DNA from: Mycetohabitans rhizoxinica HKI 454
Lineage (GTDB): Bacteria > Pseudomonadota > Gammaproteobacteria > Burkholderiales > Burkholderiaceae
Length of the DNA: 64,000 bases
NCBI RefSeq assembly: GCF_000198775.1
Contig: NC_014718.1
Location: forward strand, 288,065-352,064
Direction of reading: 5' to 3'
This document shows positions 1-11,352 of the stretch, in pieces. Every line of letters starts with the position of its first letter. The first letter of the stretch is position 1. The translations under genes were made by a program, and so were the position numbers. The notes under the pieces are model-generated. The model saw nothing but the letters and a program-made list of their open reading frames with translations. It made no database searches and was not told the DNA's origin.

Positions 1-1
1 C

Positions 2-838
2 GATGCGATGGGCCGCGTGGTGGCCAGCACATTCTATGGTACGGAGCAGGCGCGCGACGTGGGATTTGATCCCATCACGGTTTCCCCGGTACCCACCGGG
101 CTGACCGTTGCACAGGCGATCGACCAAGCCGGGGTCTCGGCGCAGCGAGTGGCGAGCGTTCATGCGACGGATCTGTTTGCGTGGATGGGGCAGGTGTCCC
201 GGGCAGACCTGCCGACAGAAGACGCGGACGAATGCTGGCAGCAACTGATCGCCGAGCGGCTTATTACGCCCCAGGGCCACATTCGTGCGAGCGCGCGTGA
301 CGGGCTGTGTAGCGGCGTGCTGAAGCGCCTTTCCGAACCTGTGCGCCAAGCGCTTGCTCGCGCTGCACGCAACCCGGTGAACGTCGTGACGCTGACCGCT
401 GACCGCTATCCGAATGACACAGAGCAGCAAGTTCGGGTGGACATCGCGTATACGGATGGCTTTGGCCGCACGCTGCAAGGCTGCGCCAAGGTGCCCGGCG
501 GCTTGGCGTGGCAGTGCACTGCTGACGGTGAGATCGTCGTCGGTGCCGATGGCAAGCCCGAGGAAGTGGATACTGGTTCAGCACCACGCTGGGCGGTGTC
601 GGGGCGGATCGAATACGACAACAAGGGTCAGCCGGTGCGTCGCTACCAGCCCTACTTCATGAATGACTGGGCGTATGTTGCGGATCGCGCCATGCGCAGT
701 TGCGGTTACGCGGATACCACCTACTACGATCCAATCGGACGGGCGATGCGCGTCGTAACCGCGAAAGGGTATGAGCGCAGGACGAGTATTTATCCGTGGT
801 TTGTCGTCAATGAAGATGAAAATGACACGGCCGGCTAA
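2..838 (+). CDS. Tc-toxin TcB-type protein, C-terminal part (5' end outside window)
   Basis: The reading frame is open from the first bases of the window, so the gene starts upstream; about 278 residues are visible. The sequence ends with tyrosine-rich Rhs/TcdB motifs (TYYDPIGRAMRV, YPWFVVNEDENDT) typical of the carboxyl end of the TcB component of insecticidal toxin complexes. In such complexes TcB and TcC together form a hollow cocoon that encloses the toxic TcC end and docks on the TcA pore. The gene is followed after 39 bases by a TccC-like gene in the same direction, the usual tcB-tcC order, which supports the call. No TcA gene is visible and it could lie upstream. A SpvB-like N-terminal domain would be expected in the missing part. 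Confidence 0.82.
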   Translation, partial: DAMGRVVASTFYGTEQARDVGFDPITVSPVPTGLTVAQAIDQAGVSAQRVASVHATDLFAWMGQVSRADLPTEDADECWQQLIAERLITPQGHIRASARDGLCSGVLKRLSEPVRQALARAARNPVNVVTLTADRYPNDTEQQVRVDIAYTDGFGRTLQGCAKVPGGLAWQCTADGEIVVGADGKPEEVDTGSAPRWAVSGRIEYDNKGQPVRRYQPYFMNDWAYVADRAMRSCGYADTTYYDPIGRAMRVVTAKGYERRTSIYPWFVVNEDENDTAG

Positions 839-877
839 TCCTGTCAATGCACGGTGGTCAAACACGAAAGGTACGCG

Positions 878-3800
878 ATGAACGAAACCGAGTGGGAAAA
901 CGTCTGTCGGGGCACGCCGGTCATACAAGTGATGGATAACCGCGGGTTAGGCGTCCGCACGCTTCACTACAATCGCGATAGCAGCACGTCACCGTTGGAC
1001 GAGCGCGTGAGTGTGGCGCAGCACACGGAATGGGGGCATCTGCGCTCAACGACCGATGCACGCCTGTTTGATGCGCAGCAGCAGGATCCCAGGGTGGCAC
1101 CGAATGTGCGTTGCGTCAGCTCATTGAGCGGTCGCGCGCTGCGTCGTGACAGTGTGGATGCGGGGTTGAGCGTGGCGCTGTTCGACGTGGAGGGCCGTAT
1201 GGCCTGGAGCCAGGATGGTCGCGGCACCCAATGGCGGCAGGTCTGCGACACGCTGGGGCGTACTGTGGCCACCTACGTTCAGGCTTCAGATGAAGTTGAG
1301 CGGTGTCACGAGCGCATCGTTTATGGCGAACAAGTGCCCCAGGCGTCGGCGCATAATCTAAGAGGACAGGTGGCGCGCTATTACGATTCGGCGGGTCAGG
1401 TCCGCACGGCGGGATATACCCTAAGCGGGAAGTCGTTGCAGGATACCCGGCAGTTGCTAGCCAATCGAGATACGCCGGCCAATTGGGCGGGTGATGACGA
1501 AACGGCGTGGACGGCTCAACTGTCGGCCGACGCGTGGACCACCGCGCGGCAATACGATGCGCTGGGCGACACGGTCTCCCAAACGGATGCGAAAGGTAAC
1601 CGGCAGCGCTTTCGTGTCGACGTGTCGGGTCGGCTACAGACGAGTTGGTTAAAACTGGCCGACGCCCGTGACGAGCAGATCATTGTGGGCGATATGCAGT
1701 ACACTGCCGCCGGTCAGCGGCTCAGCCAGACGGCTGGCAATGGCGTGGTCACAACCTACGACTACGAAGCTCAAACCCAACGGCTGCTACGCACCGACAC
1801 GCGCCGCGAGGATGGCACGTCGCTGCAAGCCCAGGAGTACACGTATGATCCGGTTGGCAACATCCTAGCCGTTGGCGACGCTACGCAGCCCACCCGCCAT
1901 TTTCGCAATCAGCGCGTAGCGCCGCTGCACACGTACCGCTACGATGCGCTATACCAATTGCTGGAGGCCAGCGGACGAGAGAACGCCTCGGCTGGCCGCC
2001 AGGGGCCGGCTCTGCCGACACCGCAGCGCGATCCGATCAATTTGACCAACTACACCCGCAGCTATACATACGATCGGGGGGGCAACCTCACCGCGATCCG
2101 GCATCAAGGCCAGGGGGCCAACGCTTATCGCAACGACATCGTGATTGCGACCCAAAGCAACCACGGTGTCGCGCAGACCGAACAGGGCAATCTGCGCCCG
2201 GAAGACATCGACGGTGGCGGTTTTTTTGATCGTAATGGCAACGGCTTGCAGTTGCAGCCCGGCCAGCCTCTTGAGTGGAGCGAGCGCAACCAGTTGAGGC
2301 AGGTCACGATCGTCGATCGTGGCAATGACGATGACAATGACCGAGAAACATACGGCTACGATGGCAGCGGGATGCGGGTGTGGAAACAGCGTCGCACAAA
2401 GACCGGCAGCACATGGCGCACTGAAGAGGTAGTCTATCTGCCGGGCCTGGAGCTTCGCACGACGCGCGTGGACGACAATGTCGAAGAAGCGTTGGAAGTG
2501 GTCACCGCCGCAGACGGCGTGGCACGCGTGTTGCACTGGCGCGTGGGGCAGCCCACGCAGATACCCAACGACCAGTACCGCTGGAGCGTGAGTAATCTGA
2601 TCGGCTCGGTGAACCTGGAGCTGGACAGTGACGCCCGCATTCTGACGCGCGAGGAATACTACCCGTACGGCGGCACCGCGGTGTGGGGCGGCAACGATTG
2701 TGAAGTGAAATATAAGTTTGTCCGGTATTCAGGTAAGGAGCGCGATGCGACGGGCTTGTATTACTACGGCCATCGCTATTACCAGCCGTGGTTGGGGCGA
2801 TGGGCGAGTGCCGATCCAGCGGGGCCCGTCGATGGTCTCAATCTCTACATGATGGTCAAAAACAATCCCATCAACCATGAAGATCCGAATGGCTTAAAGG
2901 CATCGAACTGGCAGCTATTTAAAACCATGGCAAAAAAGCACGGCCCGAAGTTGGTGCCTTGGGTGACGCCGATCCTAGCGGCGGGTGCTGTGGCGTTAGG
3001 TGTGCCAGGGGTGGTCATCGGCGCGGTAGCGGCGACTGCGGGGCTCATTTACTCAGGCTACCAAGGTTATAAAGCTTTCCAGCGATTCAGACGCGGCGAC
3101 GGTTCAGGTGACGCGACCCGGCGCAGCCAGGAAGCTGTTATTGCGACAGCGTCACCCAAACAATTAAGTTTCTTGGGCAAAGTTGGCAGGGCATTGCGCT
3201 GGGGCGGGGCTGCCGCCGCAGTGGCGGGAGGCATTGCGGCGGCAGTCGGCGCGGCGCCGCTTGTCGTCGCGGGCGTAGGTATTGCCGCGGCCCTTGGCGG
3301 TGCGGCATTTGCGGTAGGGGCGGCCTCGCGGCTTGCACGAAGACATGCAGCGCATCAGGCTCGTCAAATCCAACGAGAGGGGGGCGGTATCGTCAGTTAC
3401 GGCGCCCGTTCTGCGGCCACTACGTTTGTGTCAGCCGAGATGCATGGCGCCTCGCATACTGGAGCTGCGGTGGCGATGGCCGGTACTGCGCCGATTTCAA
3501 TGCTAGGGTGGGCGGAACAAAATGCTGAAGCGAGCGTAGCCGGTGCACACGCAGGCGGCGTGGCTGTGGGGGAATATGAAAGTATCTCACGGGCGGTCGG
3601 CGTTGAAACGGCGACGGATATACCGGCGCTCGTTGGCACGGCGCTGGGCGGTGGTGCAATGGGCTATTTACATGGCCAGCTTGAGGGAGCCACAGAAGTG
3701 GGTCAGGCGGCGGGAGCGATGGCCCGCCAAACGCGGGCTCGGCTTTGGCTGGGATTCGATGCTGTCAATGCGTACACTCGAAGCTTGGGAGAATCCATGT

Positions 3801-4174
3801 TCGACACCGGCGTGTCGTTGGTGCGAGATGTCGCCCATTACATGGGATTCACTGGAGGACGCTCATGGGCAGGACGGGCTGTTCAATTCGGGTCGCGCAT
3901 GGCAGGCTGGTTGCTGGGGAACCGGATCAGGGCGGCTGCAGGATACACGATTGGCAGCGCCGTCTTGGGTGCGGTTGGCGTAGGGGCACTGCCAGCGAGC
4001 ACCGGTGCGATAACATTCGCCGCTGCAGCGGGTGGGGCCGCTTACGGGGGGTACCACGCCCTTCCTGAGGGCGGGTTTATCTCGGGTATGCGGCGCATAG
4101 CCACTGGAGTAATCAATCGGGCGACGACCCATTGGTTGGCGTTTCCTAACCTTGGAACCAGTTCAACAGCCTAA
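878..4174 (+). CDS. TccC-like Rhs-repeat toxin with hydrophobic hypervariable C-terminus
   Basis: About 1098 residues. The start chosen is the ATG with a GAAAGG ribosome site just upstream; an in-frame GTG lies 24 bases earlier. The N-terminus (TPVIQVMDNRGLGVRTLHY) is TccC-like. YD-type Rhs repeats follow, ending in a conserved Rhs core (EYYPYGG near residue 593, SGKERDATGLYYYGHRYY near 617, then GRW-SADP, DGLNLY and DPNG to about 675). The core is where the autoprotease releases the variable end in this family. The remaining about 420 residues form the hypervariable effector region. It contains several Ala/Gly-rich hydrophobic stretches (about residues 690-735, 770-815, 1015-1060) and no enzymatic motif that I recognise, so its activity is unknown. 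It could act on membranes. It forms a pair with the upstream TcB gene. Confidence 0.85.
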   Translation: MNETEWENVCRGTPVIQVMDNRGLGVRTLHYNRDSSTSPLDERVSVAQHTEWGHLRSTTDARLFDAQQQDPRVAPNVRCVSSLSGRALRRDSVDAGLSVALFDVEGRMAWSQDGRGTQWRQVCDTLGRTVATYVQASDEVERCHERIVYGEQVPQASAHNLRGQVARYYDSAGQVRTAGYTLSGKSLQDTRQLLANRDTPANWAGDDETAWTAQLSADAWTTARQYDALGDTVSQTDAKGNRQRFRVDVSGRLQTSWLKLADARDEQIIVGDMQYTAAGQRLSQTAGNGVVTTYDYEAQTQRLLRTDTRREDGTSLQAQEYTYDPVGNILAVGDATQPTRHFRNQRVAPLHTYRYDALYQLLEASGRENASAGRQGPALPTPQRDPINLTNYTRSYTYDRGGNLTAIRHQGQGANAYRNDIVIATQSNHGVAQTEQGNLRPEDIDGGGFFDRNGNGLQLQPGQPLEWSERNQLRQVTIVDRGNDDDNDRETYGYDGSGMRVWKQRRTKTGSTWRTEEVVYLPGLELRTTRVDDNVEEALEVVTAADGVARVLHWRVGQPTQIPNDQYRWSVSNLIGSVNLELDSDARILTREEYYPYGGTAVWGGNDCEVKYKFVRYSGKERDATGLYYYGHRYYQPWLGRWASADPAGPVDGLNLYMMVKNNPINHEDPNGLKASNWQLFKTMAKKHGPKLVPWVTPILAAGAVALGVPGVVIGAVAATAGLIYSGYQGYKAFQRFRRGDGSGDATRRSQEAVIATASPKQLSFLGKVGRALRWGGAAAAVAGGIAAAVGAAPLVVAGVGIAAALGGAAFAVGAASRLARRHAAHQARQIQREGGGIVSYGARSAATTFVSAEMHGASHTGAAVAMAGTAPISMLGWAEQNAEASVAGAHAGGVAVGEYESISRAVGVETATDIPALVGTALGGGAMGYLHGQLEGATEVGQAAGAMARQTRARLWLGFDAVNAYTRSLGESMFDTGVSLVRDVAHYMGFTGGRSWAGRAVQFGSRMAGWLLGNRIRAAAGYTIGSAVLGAVGVGALPASTGAITFAAAAGGAAYGGYHALPEGGFISGMRRIATGVINRATTHWLAFPNLGTSSTA

Positions 4175-4654
4175 AGTCGGCTTTTTGTTAGGGAAGCGGT
4201 GATTTATTGGGCTCGGTGTTCATCGAAGAGGTAGCCGAGGACGTTGGAGGAAGCTCATGGAACGGCTTCCAACGATGAGTGTATGGTCTCCTCGGCGATC
4301 CGCCGGTTTGGTCCGACAGGAACTGCGGGATCGCGGTGCAAATGGTAGCGCTGAAGTGCGTCTCGATCATTGCGTGGGACTTCGGCGCGTCATTCTGTAG
4401 CGCCTGCGCGTGGCCATAGTACTCCCGGCACTATCGATTGAATGCAGCGCTGCAGTAGATCGAGTTCACGGTACAACTCGTCGACGACGCAAATGCTGCC
4501 GTCGGTGAGCACGCAGGCCAGCGTCAGGAGTCGGGCGGACATCGATAGTCTGCTGATCACGGAACAGTGTGCTTGAGCCGGTCGAATCCTGGTTATCGGG
4601 CACCGGCTAGCGGTGCCGAGGCTGGTCACGCAGAGGCAGGTGCAGCTGCCCGCG
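4175..4654. other. Intergenic stretch, no supported gene
   Basis: This gap separates the Tc-toxin gene from the end of the oppositely oriented dihydropyrimidinase pseudogene, so two transcripts converge here. A weak hairpin overlaps the toxin stop codon (AGCC, seven-base loop, GGCT, then five T at about 4169-4187) and could act as a terminator. Short open frames exist on both strands but none resembles a known protein. Confidence 0.5.
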
Positions 4655-6125
<1,471 letters not shown>

Positions 6126-6240
6126 TCAGTAAAAATGCCGCCGCGGCTAAGCACTTGCCACGCTGGCGCGCATACTTTTTCCGAACTGCATCATCGCGAC
6201 ATAGCATCCGCGGCGAAGAAGGTTGCGATAGCAGCGCTGT

Positions 6241-7518
6241 TCATGCGACTGGCGACTTGACCACGCGCGCCGGATTGTTTGGATGCGTGGTCCAGTTCGC
6301 ATAACGGCCGGCATCGACGCGCTCCATTGTGATGCATTGATCGACTGGACACACATGCATGCACAAATTGCACCCCACGCAGTTGGCATCGATCACCTCG
6401 AAATGGCGCCGGCCGTCGCGGTACCCCGTGATCGCCTGATGTGCCGTGTCTTCGCACGCGATATGGCATAGCCCGCATTGGATGCACTTAGATTGGTCGA
6501 TGCGTGCCTTGATGTCGTATTGCAGGTTCAGGTACTTCCAGTCGGTCACATTTGGCACGGCGCGCCCGCGCACCTCGTCCAGTGTCGCGAAACCTTTTTC
6601 ATCCATCCAGTTCGACAAACCGTCGATCATGTCGGTGACGATACGGAATCCGTAGTGCATCGCTGCTGTGCAGACCTGCACGCTGCCGGCACCCAGCACG
6701 ATGAACTCGGCCGCATCGCGCCAGTTCGAGATGCCACCCATGCCTGAAATTGGCAGCCCCGGCGTATTAGGATCGCGCGCGATCTCGGCCACCATGTTCA
6801 ATGCAATTGGCTTGACCGCTGGTCCGCAGTAGCCGCCGTGCGTGCCCTTGCCGTCGACGGTGGGCATCGGCGCCATCTGCTCTAGGTCGACCGCGACGAT
6901 CGAATTGATCGTGTTGATCAGCGATACGCCGTCGGCACCACCCGCGTAGGCAGCCCGGGAACCCAGCCGGATGTCGGTGATGTTCGGCGTGAGCTTGACC
7001 AGGCAGGGGAGCCGGCTCGCCTGCTTGACCCAGCGGGTGACCATCTCGACGTACTCGGGTACCTGGCCGACCGCGGCGCCCATGCCGCGCTCGCTCATCC
7101 CATGCGGACAGCCAAAGTTCAACTCGACGGCGTCGGCACCCGTATCCTCGACCTGCGGCAGAATCGATTTCCACGCCTGCTCATTGCACGGCACCATCAT
7201 CGATACGATTAGCGCTCGGTCCGGCCAGTCGTGCTTGATTTGGGCGATCTCGCGCAGGTTCACGTCTAGAGGGCGGTCGGTGATCAACTCGATATTGTTT
7301 AGCCCGGCGATGCGCTGACCGTTGTATGTCGTGGCCCCGTAACGTGAGCTGACATTGATCACGTGCGGGTCCAGGCCCAGTGTTTTCCAGACCGCGCCGC
7401 CCCAGCCGGCCTCGAATGCACGGTTGACATTGTAGGCCTTGTCGGTGGGCGGCGCGGATGCCAGCCAGAATGGGTTCGGCGATGCGATGCCGGCTATCGT
7501 GCAGCGAAGGTCAGCCAT
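6241..7518 (-). CDS. preA: NAD-dependent dihydropyrimidine dehydrogenase subunit PreA
   Basis: Catalytic subunit of the bacterial PreT-PreA enzyme, which reduces uracil and thymine to the dihydro forms in the cytosol. The 425 residues show an FMN-binding dihydroorotate-dehydrogenase-like barrel at the N-terminus (NPFWLASAPPTDK; MVPCNEQAW; ELNFGCPHGMSERGMGAAVG, with the loop cysteine of this family) and two 4Fe-4S clusters in a ferredoxin-like tail (CIQCGLCHIAC and CVGCNLCMHVCPV). Length matches the family and no lesion is visible. It lies between preT (71-base gap) and hydA (127-base gap), all on the same strand, so the four genes are probably one transcript. Confidence 0.93.
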   Translation of the reverse strand: MADLRCTIAGIASPNPFWLASAPPTDKAYNVNRAFEAGWGGAVWKTLGLDPHVINVSSRYGATTYNGQRIAGLNNIELITDRPLDVNLREIAQIKHDWPDRALIVSMMVPCNEQAWKSILPQVEDTGADAVELNFGCPHGMSERGMGAAVGQVPEYVEMVTRWVKQASRLPCLVKLTPNITDIRLGSRAAYAGGADGVSLINTINSIVAVDLEQMAPMPTVDGKGTHGGYCGPAVKPIALNMVAEIARDPNTPGLPISGMGGISNWRDAAEFIVLGAGSVQVCTAAMHYGFRIVTDMIDGLSNWMDEKGFATLDEVRGRAVPNVTDWKYLNLQYDIKARIDQSKCIQCGLCHIACEDTAHQAITGYRDGRRHFEVIDANCVGCNLCMHVCPVDQCITMERVDAGRYANWTTHPNNPARVVKSPVA

Positions 7519-7589
7519 GATCGGCGCTCCGGTTTCTGATATCGATGTGGGGTTGTCATGTCATACGCTCGGCAGGCCGTGCTGTGGGG

Positions 7590-8993
7590 TCATGCCGCCT
7601 TGACCGCGGTGCGTGTGAAGTGACGGTGGATCGCATGCGCAGCCAGCTTACCATCTTGGACCGCCTGTACAGTCAGGTCCAGTCCCGGGTGGTTGGTGCA
7701 GTCACCGCCGGCCCAGACACCGGGCATCGACGTTGCACCGTCGGCGTCAACGACGATCCGGCCGCCATCGACAGTCAGTAAGCGGGCCTCCAATCCGTCC
7801 GGTATGAGCGTCTGGCCGATCGCTTTCAGTACGACATCCGCATCGATGTTGAAAGTCTCGCCGGTGCCGACGAGCTTGCCGTCGGCGTCCAAGGTCGTGG
7901 CCTCGAATCGCACCGCGCTGACCTGTGGGCGGAGCCCTGGTTGTGGATGCGGTGCGCCGACGATGCACAGCGGCCTCGCCCATTCGCGCAGCACCACGCC
8001 TTGTTTGCGCGCGAATTCGCGCTCGGCCCAGGTTGCGCTCATCTGCTCGACGCTGCGCCGGTAGACCATCGTGACTTGCTGCGCGCCGAGCTTGAGGCTC
8101 TGCACGGCGGCGTCGATCGCTGTGTTGCCGCCGCCGATCACTACCACGCGCCGGCCGACGGGTACGGCGTCGAGCGTGACGCTTTGGCGCAGCCGAGCGA
8201 TGAAGTCCACCGCGTCGAGTACGCCGTCGATCGTCTCACCGTCAACGTGTAGCGCATTGACGCCACTCAACCCGATGCCAATGAATACCGCATCGAATTG
8301 CGCGCACAACCGCGCGACGGTAATGTCGCGGCCGAGCCGCTGCCCGGCGCGCAGTTCGATACCCCCAATTGACAGCAGCCATCGCACTTCACGCTGCGCA
8401 AAGTCGTCAACTGTTTTGTATGCGGCAATGCCGTATTCGTTCAAGCCGCCCGGCTTGTCATGCGCGTCGAAGATCGTCACCCGGTGTCCGGCCTGGGCCA
8501 GCGTATGCGCGCAGGCTAACCCGGCCGGGCCCGAGCCGACCACCGCGACATGCCTTCCGGTGTCGGCGGCCCGCGTGAACAGCGGTTTGCCTGATGTTGC
8601 CTCGCGCGCCATCTGATGGTCGGTTGCATGCCGTTGCAGCGCGCCAATTGCAACCGGCTTGCCATCCTGCTTGTTGCGCACACAAGCGCCTTCACAAAGG
8701 ATTTCGGTCGGGCAGACGCGCGCGCACATGCCGCCGAGCGGGTTGACCAACAGGATGTCACGCGCTGCGCCCTTCAGGTTGCCGTTGCCGATTTTGCGAA
8801 TGAACCCCGGGATGTCGATGCCCGTCGGGCAAGCGCTCACGCATGGCGCGTCGTAGCAATAATGACAGCGGTTCGCCTCGACGACAGCCGCGTGGGCGCC
8901 CAGCGGTGGAGCGACATCGGCGAAGTTTGCCGCAAGCTGGTCCGCAGACAATCGGCCTGCTGTGATATCACCGGTTTGGGACGAAGACATCAA
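7590..8993 (-). CDS. preT: NAD-dependent dihydropyrimidine dehydrogenase subunit PreT
   Basis: Electron-input subunit that passes electrons from NADH through FAD and iron-sulphur clusters to PreA. The 467 residues carry the N-terminal cysteine motifs of glutamate-synthase-small-subunit-like proteins (CHYCYDAPCVSACPTGIDIP and CARVCPTEILCEGACV), an FAD-binding GSGPAGLACA near residue 152 and a second dinucleotide fold VVVIGGGNTAIDAA near residue 282. The C-terminal WAGGDCTN segment fits the FAD/NAD(P) domain. No frameshift or stop is seen. It is located directly upstream of preA. The related family, GltD, is less likely because of the PreA, hydantoinase and ureidopropionase neighbours. Confidence 0.92.
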   Translation of the reverse strand: MMSSSQTGDITAGRLSADQLAANFADVAPPLGAHAAVVEANRCHYCYDAPCVSACPTGIDIPGFIRKIGNGNLKGAARDILLVNPLGGMCARVCPTEILCEGACVRNKQDGKPVAIGALQRHATDHQMAREATSGKPLFTRAADTGRHVAVVGSGPAGLACAHTLAQAGHRVTIFDAHDKPGGLNEYGIAAYKTVDDFAQREVRWLLSIGGIELRAGQRLGRDITVARLCAQFDAVFIGIGLSGVNALHVDGETIDGVLDAVDFIARLRQSVTLDAVPVGRRVVVIGGGNTAIDAAVQSLKLGAQQVTMVYRRSVEQMSATWAEREFARKQGVVLREWARPLCIVGAPHPQPGLRPQVSAVRFEATTLDADGKLVGTGETFNIDADVVLKAIGQTLIPDGLEARLLTVDGGRIVVDADGATSMPGVWAGGDCTNHPGLDLTVQAVQDGKLAAHAIHRHFTRTAVKAA

Positions 8994-9080
8994 AGATTCC
9001 TTTGAGCAGAAAACACAATCCTGCCGGCCGCGATGTACGGCTAGCAGGAACCGAACCGATCACCCCATGACGGCAAACGG

Positions 9081-10346
9081 CTATTCCGGCTCGCACGCGC
9101 GTTCGAGCATCGCGTGCAGCAACACGTTGGCACCGGCCTCGATCCATTCAGGCTTCGCGTCCTCGACCTCGTTGTGACTGATGCCGTCGATACACGGGAC
9201 AAAGATCATCGACGTGGGCGTGACCTGGGCGAGATAGCACGCGTCGTGGCCAGCGCCCGATACGATGTCGCGATGCGAGTAGCCAAAGCGCTCGGCCGCC
9301 GCGCGCACTGAACGAACGCATGTGGCGTCGAATGGCACCGGCGCGTAGTAGAAAATTTGCTCGACCTGTGCGTCCAGGCGGCCTGCGTCGGCGAGTTGTG
9401 CGATACCCTCGCGCAACTCGGCATCCATCCGGGCCAGTACGTCGTCGCTCGGGTGCCGGAAGTCGACCGTAAAGAGCACACGTCCCGGGATCACGTTGCG
9501 CGAATTTGGATGAACCTGCATCATGCCGACCGTCGCGCACGCGAGTGGCGCGTGCCGCAGCCCAATCTCGTTGACCAGTTGCACCACGCGCGAGGCGCCA
9601 AGCAACGCATCGCGGCGACGCGGCATTGGGGTTGGGCCGGCATGCGCTTCCTGCCCGGCCAGCACGATTTCGTACCAGCGCTGGCCTTGTGCGTCGGTGA
9701 CCACGCCGATCGTCTTGTTCTCGCTCTCCAGGATCGGTCCCTGCTCGATGTGCAGTTCAAATGCCGCGTGAATTGGCCGCCCGCCGCATGGCTGCTCGCC
9801 CGCATAGCCGATGCGCGAGAGTTCATCGCCGATCGTTTTACCATCGACATCTTTGCGCGACAGTCCGTACTCGAGTGAAAACACACCGGCGAACACGCCG
9901 GAGGCTACCATCGCCGGCGCGAAGCGCGAGCCTTCCTCGTTGGTCCAGATTACCGTCTCGATGGGTCGTTCAGTGACGATCCCATGATCGTTCAGTGCGC
10001 GGATTACCTCGAGGCCGCCGAGGACACCGTAGATGCCATCAAAGCGCCCGCCAGTCGGCTGCGAATCGGCGTGCGAGCCGGTCACCACGGGCGGCAAAGT
10101 GTCGTCCCGGCCAGCACGGCGCATGAAGACGTTGCCCATCCGGTCGACGCTGACCGTGCAACCGGCCGCCTTCGCCCAGTCCACGATCAAATCGCGCGCT
10201 TGCTTGTCTAGGTCGGTGAGGGCAAGCCTACAGACGCCACCACGCGGCGTCGCGCCGATCCTGGCCATCTCGATCAAGCTGTCCCACAAGCGCTTGCCAT
10301 TCACCTTGAGCGCGGTGCTGAGCACACCGTCCGTTATGGTGTTCAT
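9081..10346 (-). CDS. M20-family beta-ureidopropionase / N-carbamoyl amino acid hydrolase
   Basis: This family removes the carbamoyl group from N-carbamoyl-beta-alanine or related compounds, the third step of reductive pyrimidine degradation. The 421 residues show the two-metal signatures of bacterial Zn-dependent carbamoylases: GSHADSQPTGGRFDG near residue 91, TNEEGSRFAPAM near 128, ELHIEQGPILE near 196, and the late ISHNEVED. Full length, no lesion. It is the first gene of the operon hyuC-like, preT, preA, hydA. L-carbamoylases and allantoate amidohydrolases are close relatives, but the operon points to ureidopropionate. Confidence 0.88.
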   Translation of the reverse strand: MNTITDGVLSTALKVNGKRLWDSLIEMARIGATPRGGVCRLALTDLDKQARDLIVDWAKAAGCTVSVDRMGNVFMRRAGRDDTLPPVVTGSHADSQPTGGRFDGIYGVLGGLEVIRALNDHGIVTERPIETVIWTNEEGSRFAPAMVASGVFAGVFSLEYGLSRKDVDGKTIGDELSRIGYAGEQPCGGRPIHAAFELHIEQGPILESENKTIGVVTDAQGQRWYEIVLAGQEAHAGPTPMPRRRDALLGASRVVQLVNEIGLRHAPLACATVGMMQVHPNSRNVIPGRVLFTVDFRHPSDDVLARMDAELREGIAQLADAGRLDAQVEQIFYYAPVPFDATCVRSVRAAAERFGYSHRDIVSGAGHDACYLAQVTPTSMIFVPCIDGISHNEVEDAKPEWIEAGANVLLHAMLERACEPE

Positions 10347-10561
10347 CCCCGTCCTCTATGCATGTGGCGCATCGCGAACGCGATGCGCGTGACTACGTTT
10401 AGAACGTGCATTTGTGTCGTGATTGCAGCCATGACGCCTGATCACAGTGCATCGTTTATGCGGCCGGACTGGCCTCGATACCGCTGAAACGCAATCCTGT
10501 TCAATTGGAAGGTTGTAGGCGATAAACGACGCAAATTCAATGTCGGATCGGAGTGAAAAGT
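10347..10561. promoter_or_regulatory. Divergent control region of the pyrimidine operon
   Basis: About 215 bases separate the first gene of the pyrimidine-degradation operon (minus strand) from the DUF6306-like remnant (plus strand). The operon promoter must lie here or just inside the neighbour. I see no clear operator palindrome and no regulator gene next to the operon. Confidence 0.4.
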
Positions 10562-11076
10562 ATGCTATCGATGTTGCACCGCATGAACGAAAGCAGCAAC
10601 GATCGCATGCGGCGGGCCGCGCCTTGGATGCTGCACGGCTACATTGACGCGATAGGGTAAGCGTGCGGGCAGGCGCCCGGGTTGCCTCGCAGACCGCGGT
10701 CGAGCTGGTCGAGCCGGCGCTAAGGCAGTGGGTCACCGACATCCGGCAGGACGAAGCACGCTGGTGCGCTATGCTCACTCACGCAATCATTTCGCTGGAT
10801 GCCACGCCGACATCGCGCACTGGCGCGTTCTACGGCAAGGCCATGGCGATCAGGAACATCGGCGAACGGCTCGCGTTCTTGAATCGCGGCCAGCGCTGGG
10901 TCATGCGGCGGCTCTGCGCGCTGCTGCCAACGGTCCGCGACGCACGACTGCGCAGCGATCTGCAGGCGATGCTAGCTGCCCACCAGCGTAACGTCCTGCG
11001 CGTCGATGCGCGCGCCGGCACGGCCGCGGATGAGCCGGGCATGCCTGCACCGCAGCGGCCTGCCGCGCCGCAGTAG
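10562..11076 (+). pseudogene. DUF6306-like protein with damaged 5' end
   Basis: From the GTG at 10663 a 137-residue frame contains the conserved features of DUF6306, a ferritin-like helical family of unknown function found in Burkholderiaceae: RAGARVA, DEARWCAML, TGAFYGKAMAIR and ERLAFLNRGQRWVMRRL. The start of the domain is expected to read roughly LLEAERAGARV, but the frame is closed just upstream by a TGA at 10645. A short open frame from the ATG at 10562 (MLSMLHRMNESSNDRM) ends at 10660 in another phase. I infer a small frameshifting lesion near 10650; translation from the GTG alone would give a shortened product. Family identity is from memory of its motifs. Confidence 0.55.
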
Positions 11077-11303
11077 TGCTCCGGGCTGCCGGGCCTGCGC
11101 CACGAAGATGACGGTTGTCTGCATCCAACACGATGCAGGCATTCGAGCACTAGCGAGCCAAAGCCGGTATGGATATTGCGTCTGCCCCCCGTGCTTGACG
11201 CGTCGCGTCGAACCGTGGCGCCCGGATTGGCGTCTTAAAGCAAAAGGGTGGCGGGCACCGTGTGGATTGCGGGGGGCCGAGTTACCACCCGTGCTATTTC
11301 ATT

Positions 11304-11336
11304 TCCCGGACGATGTAGTTTTTCCGCAGTCCGGGA
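11304..11336. repeat. Inverted repeat upstream of 11353 gene
   Basis: TCCCGGAC at 11304-11311 and its exact complement GTCCGGGA at 11329-11336 enclose a 17-base loop, 16 bases before the ATG of the next gene. It could be a hairpin in the leader of that gene or an operator. The rest of 11077-11303 shows no gene. Confidence 0.4.
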
Positions 11337-11352
11337 CCACTAAGGTAGGGAG

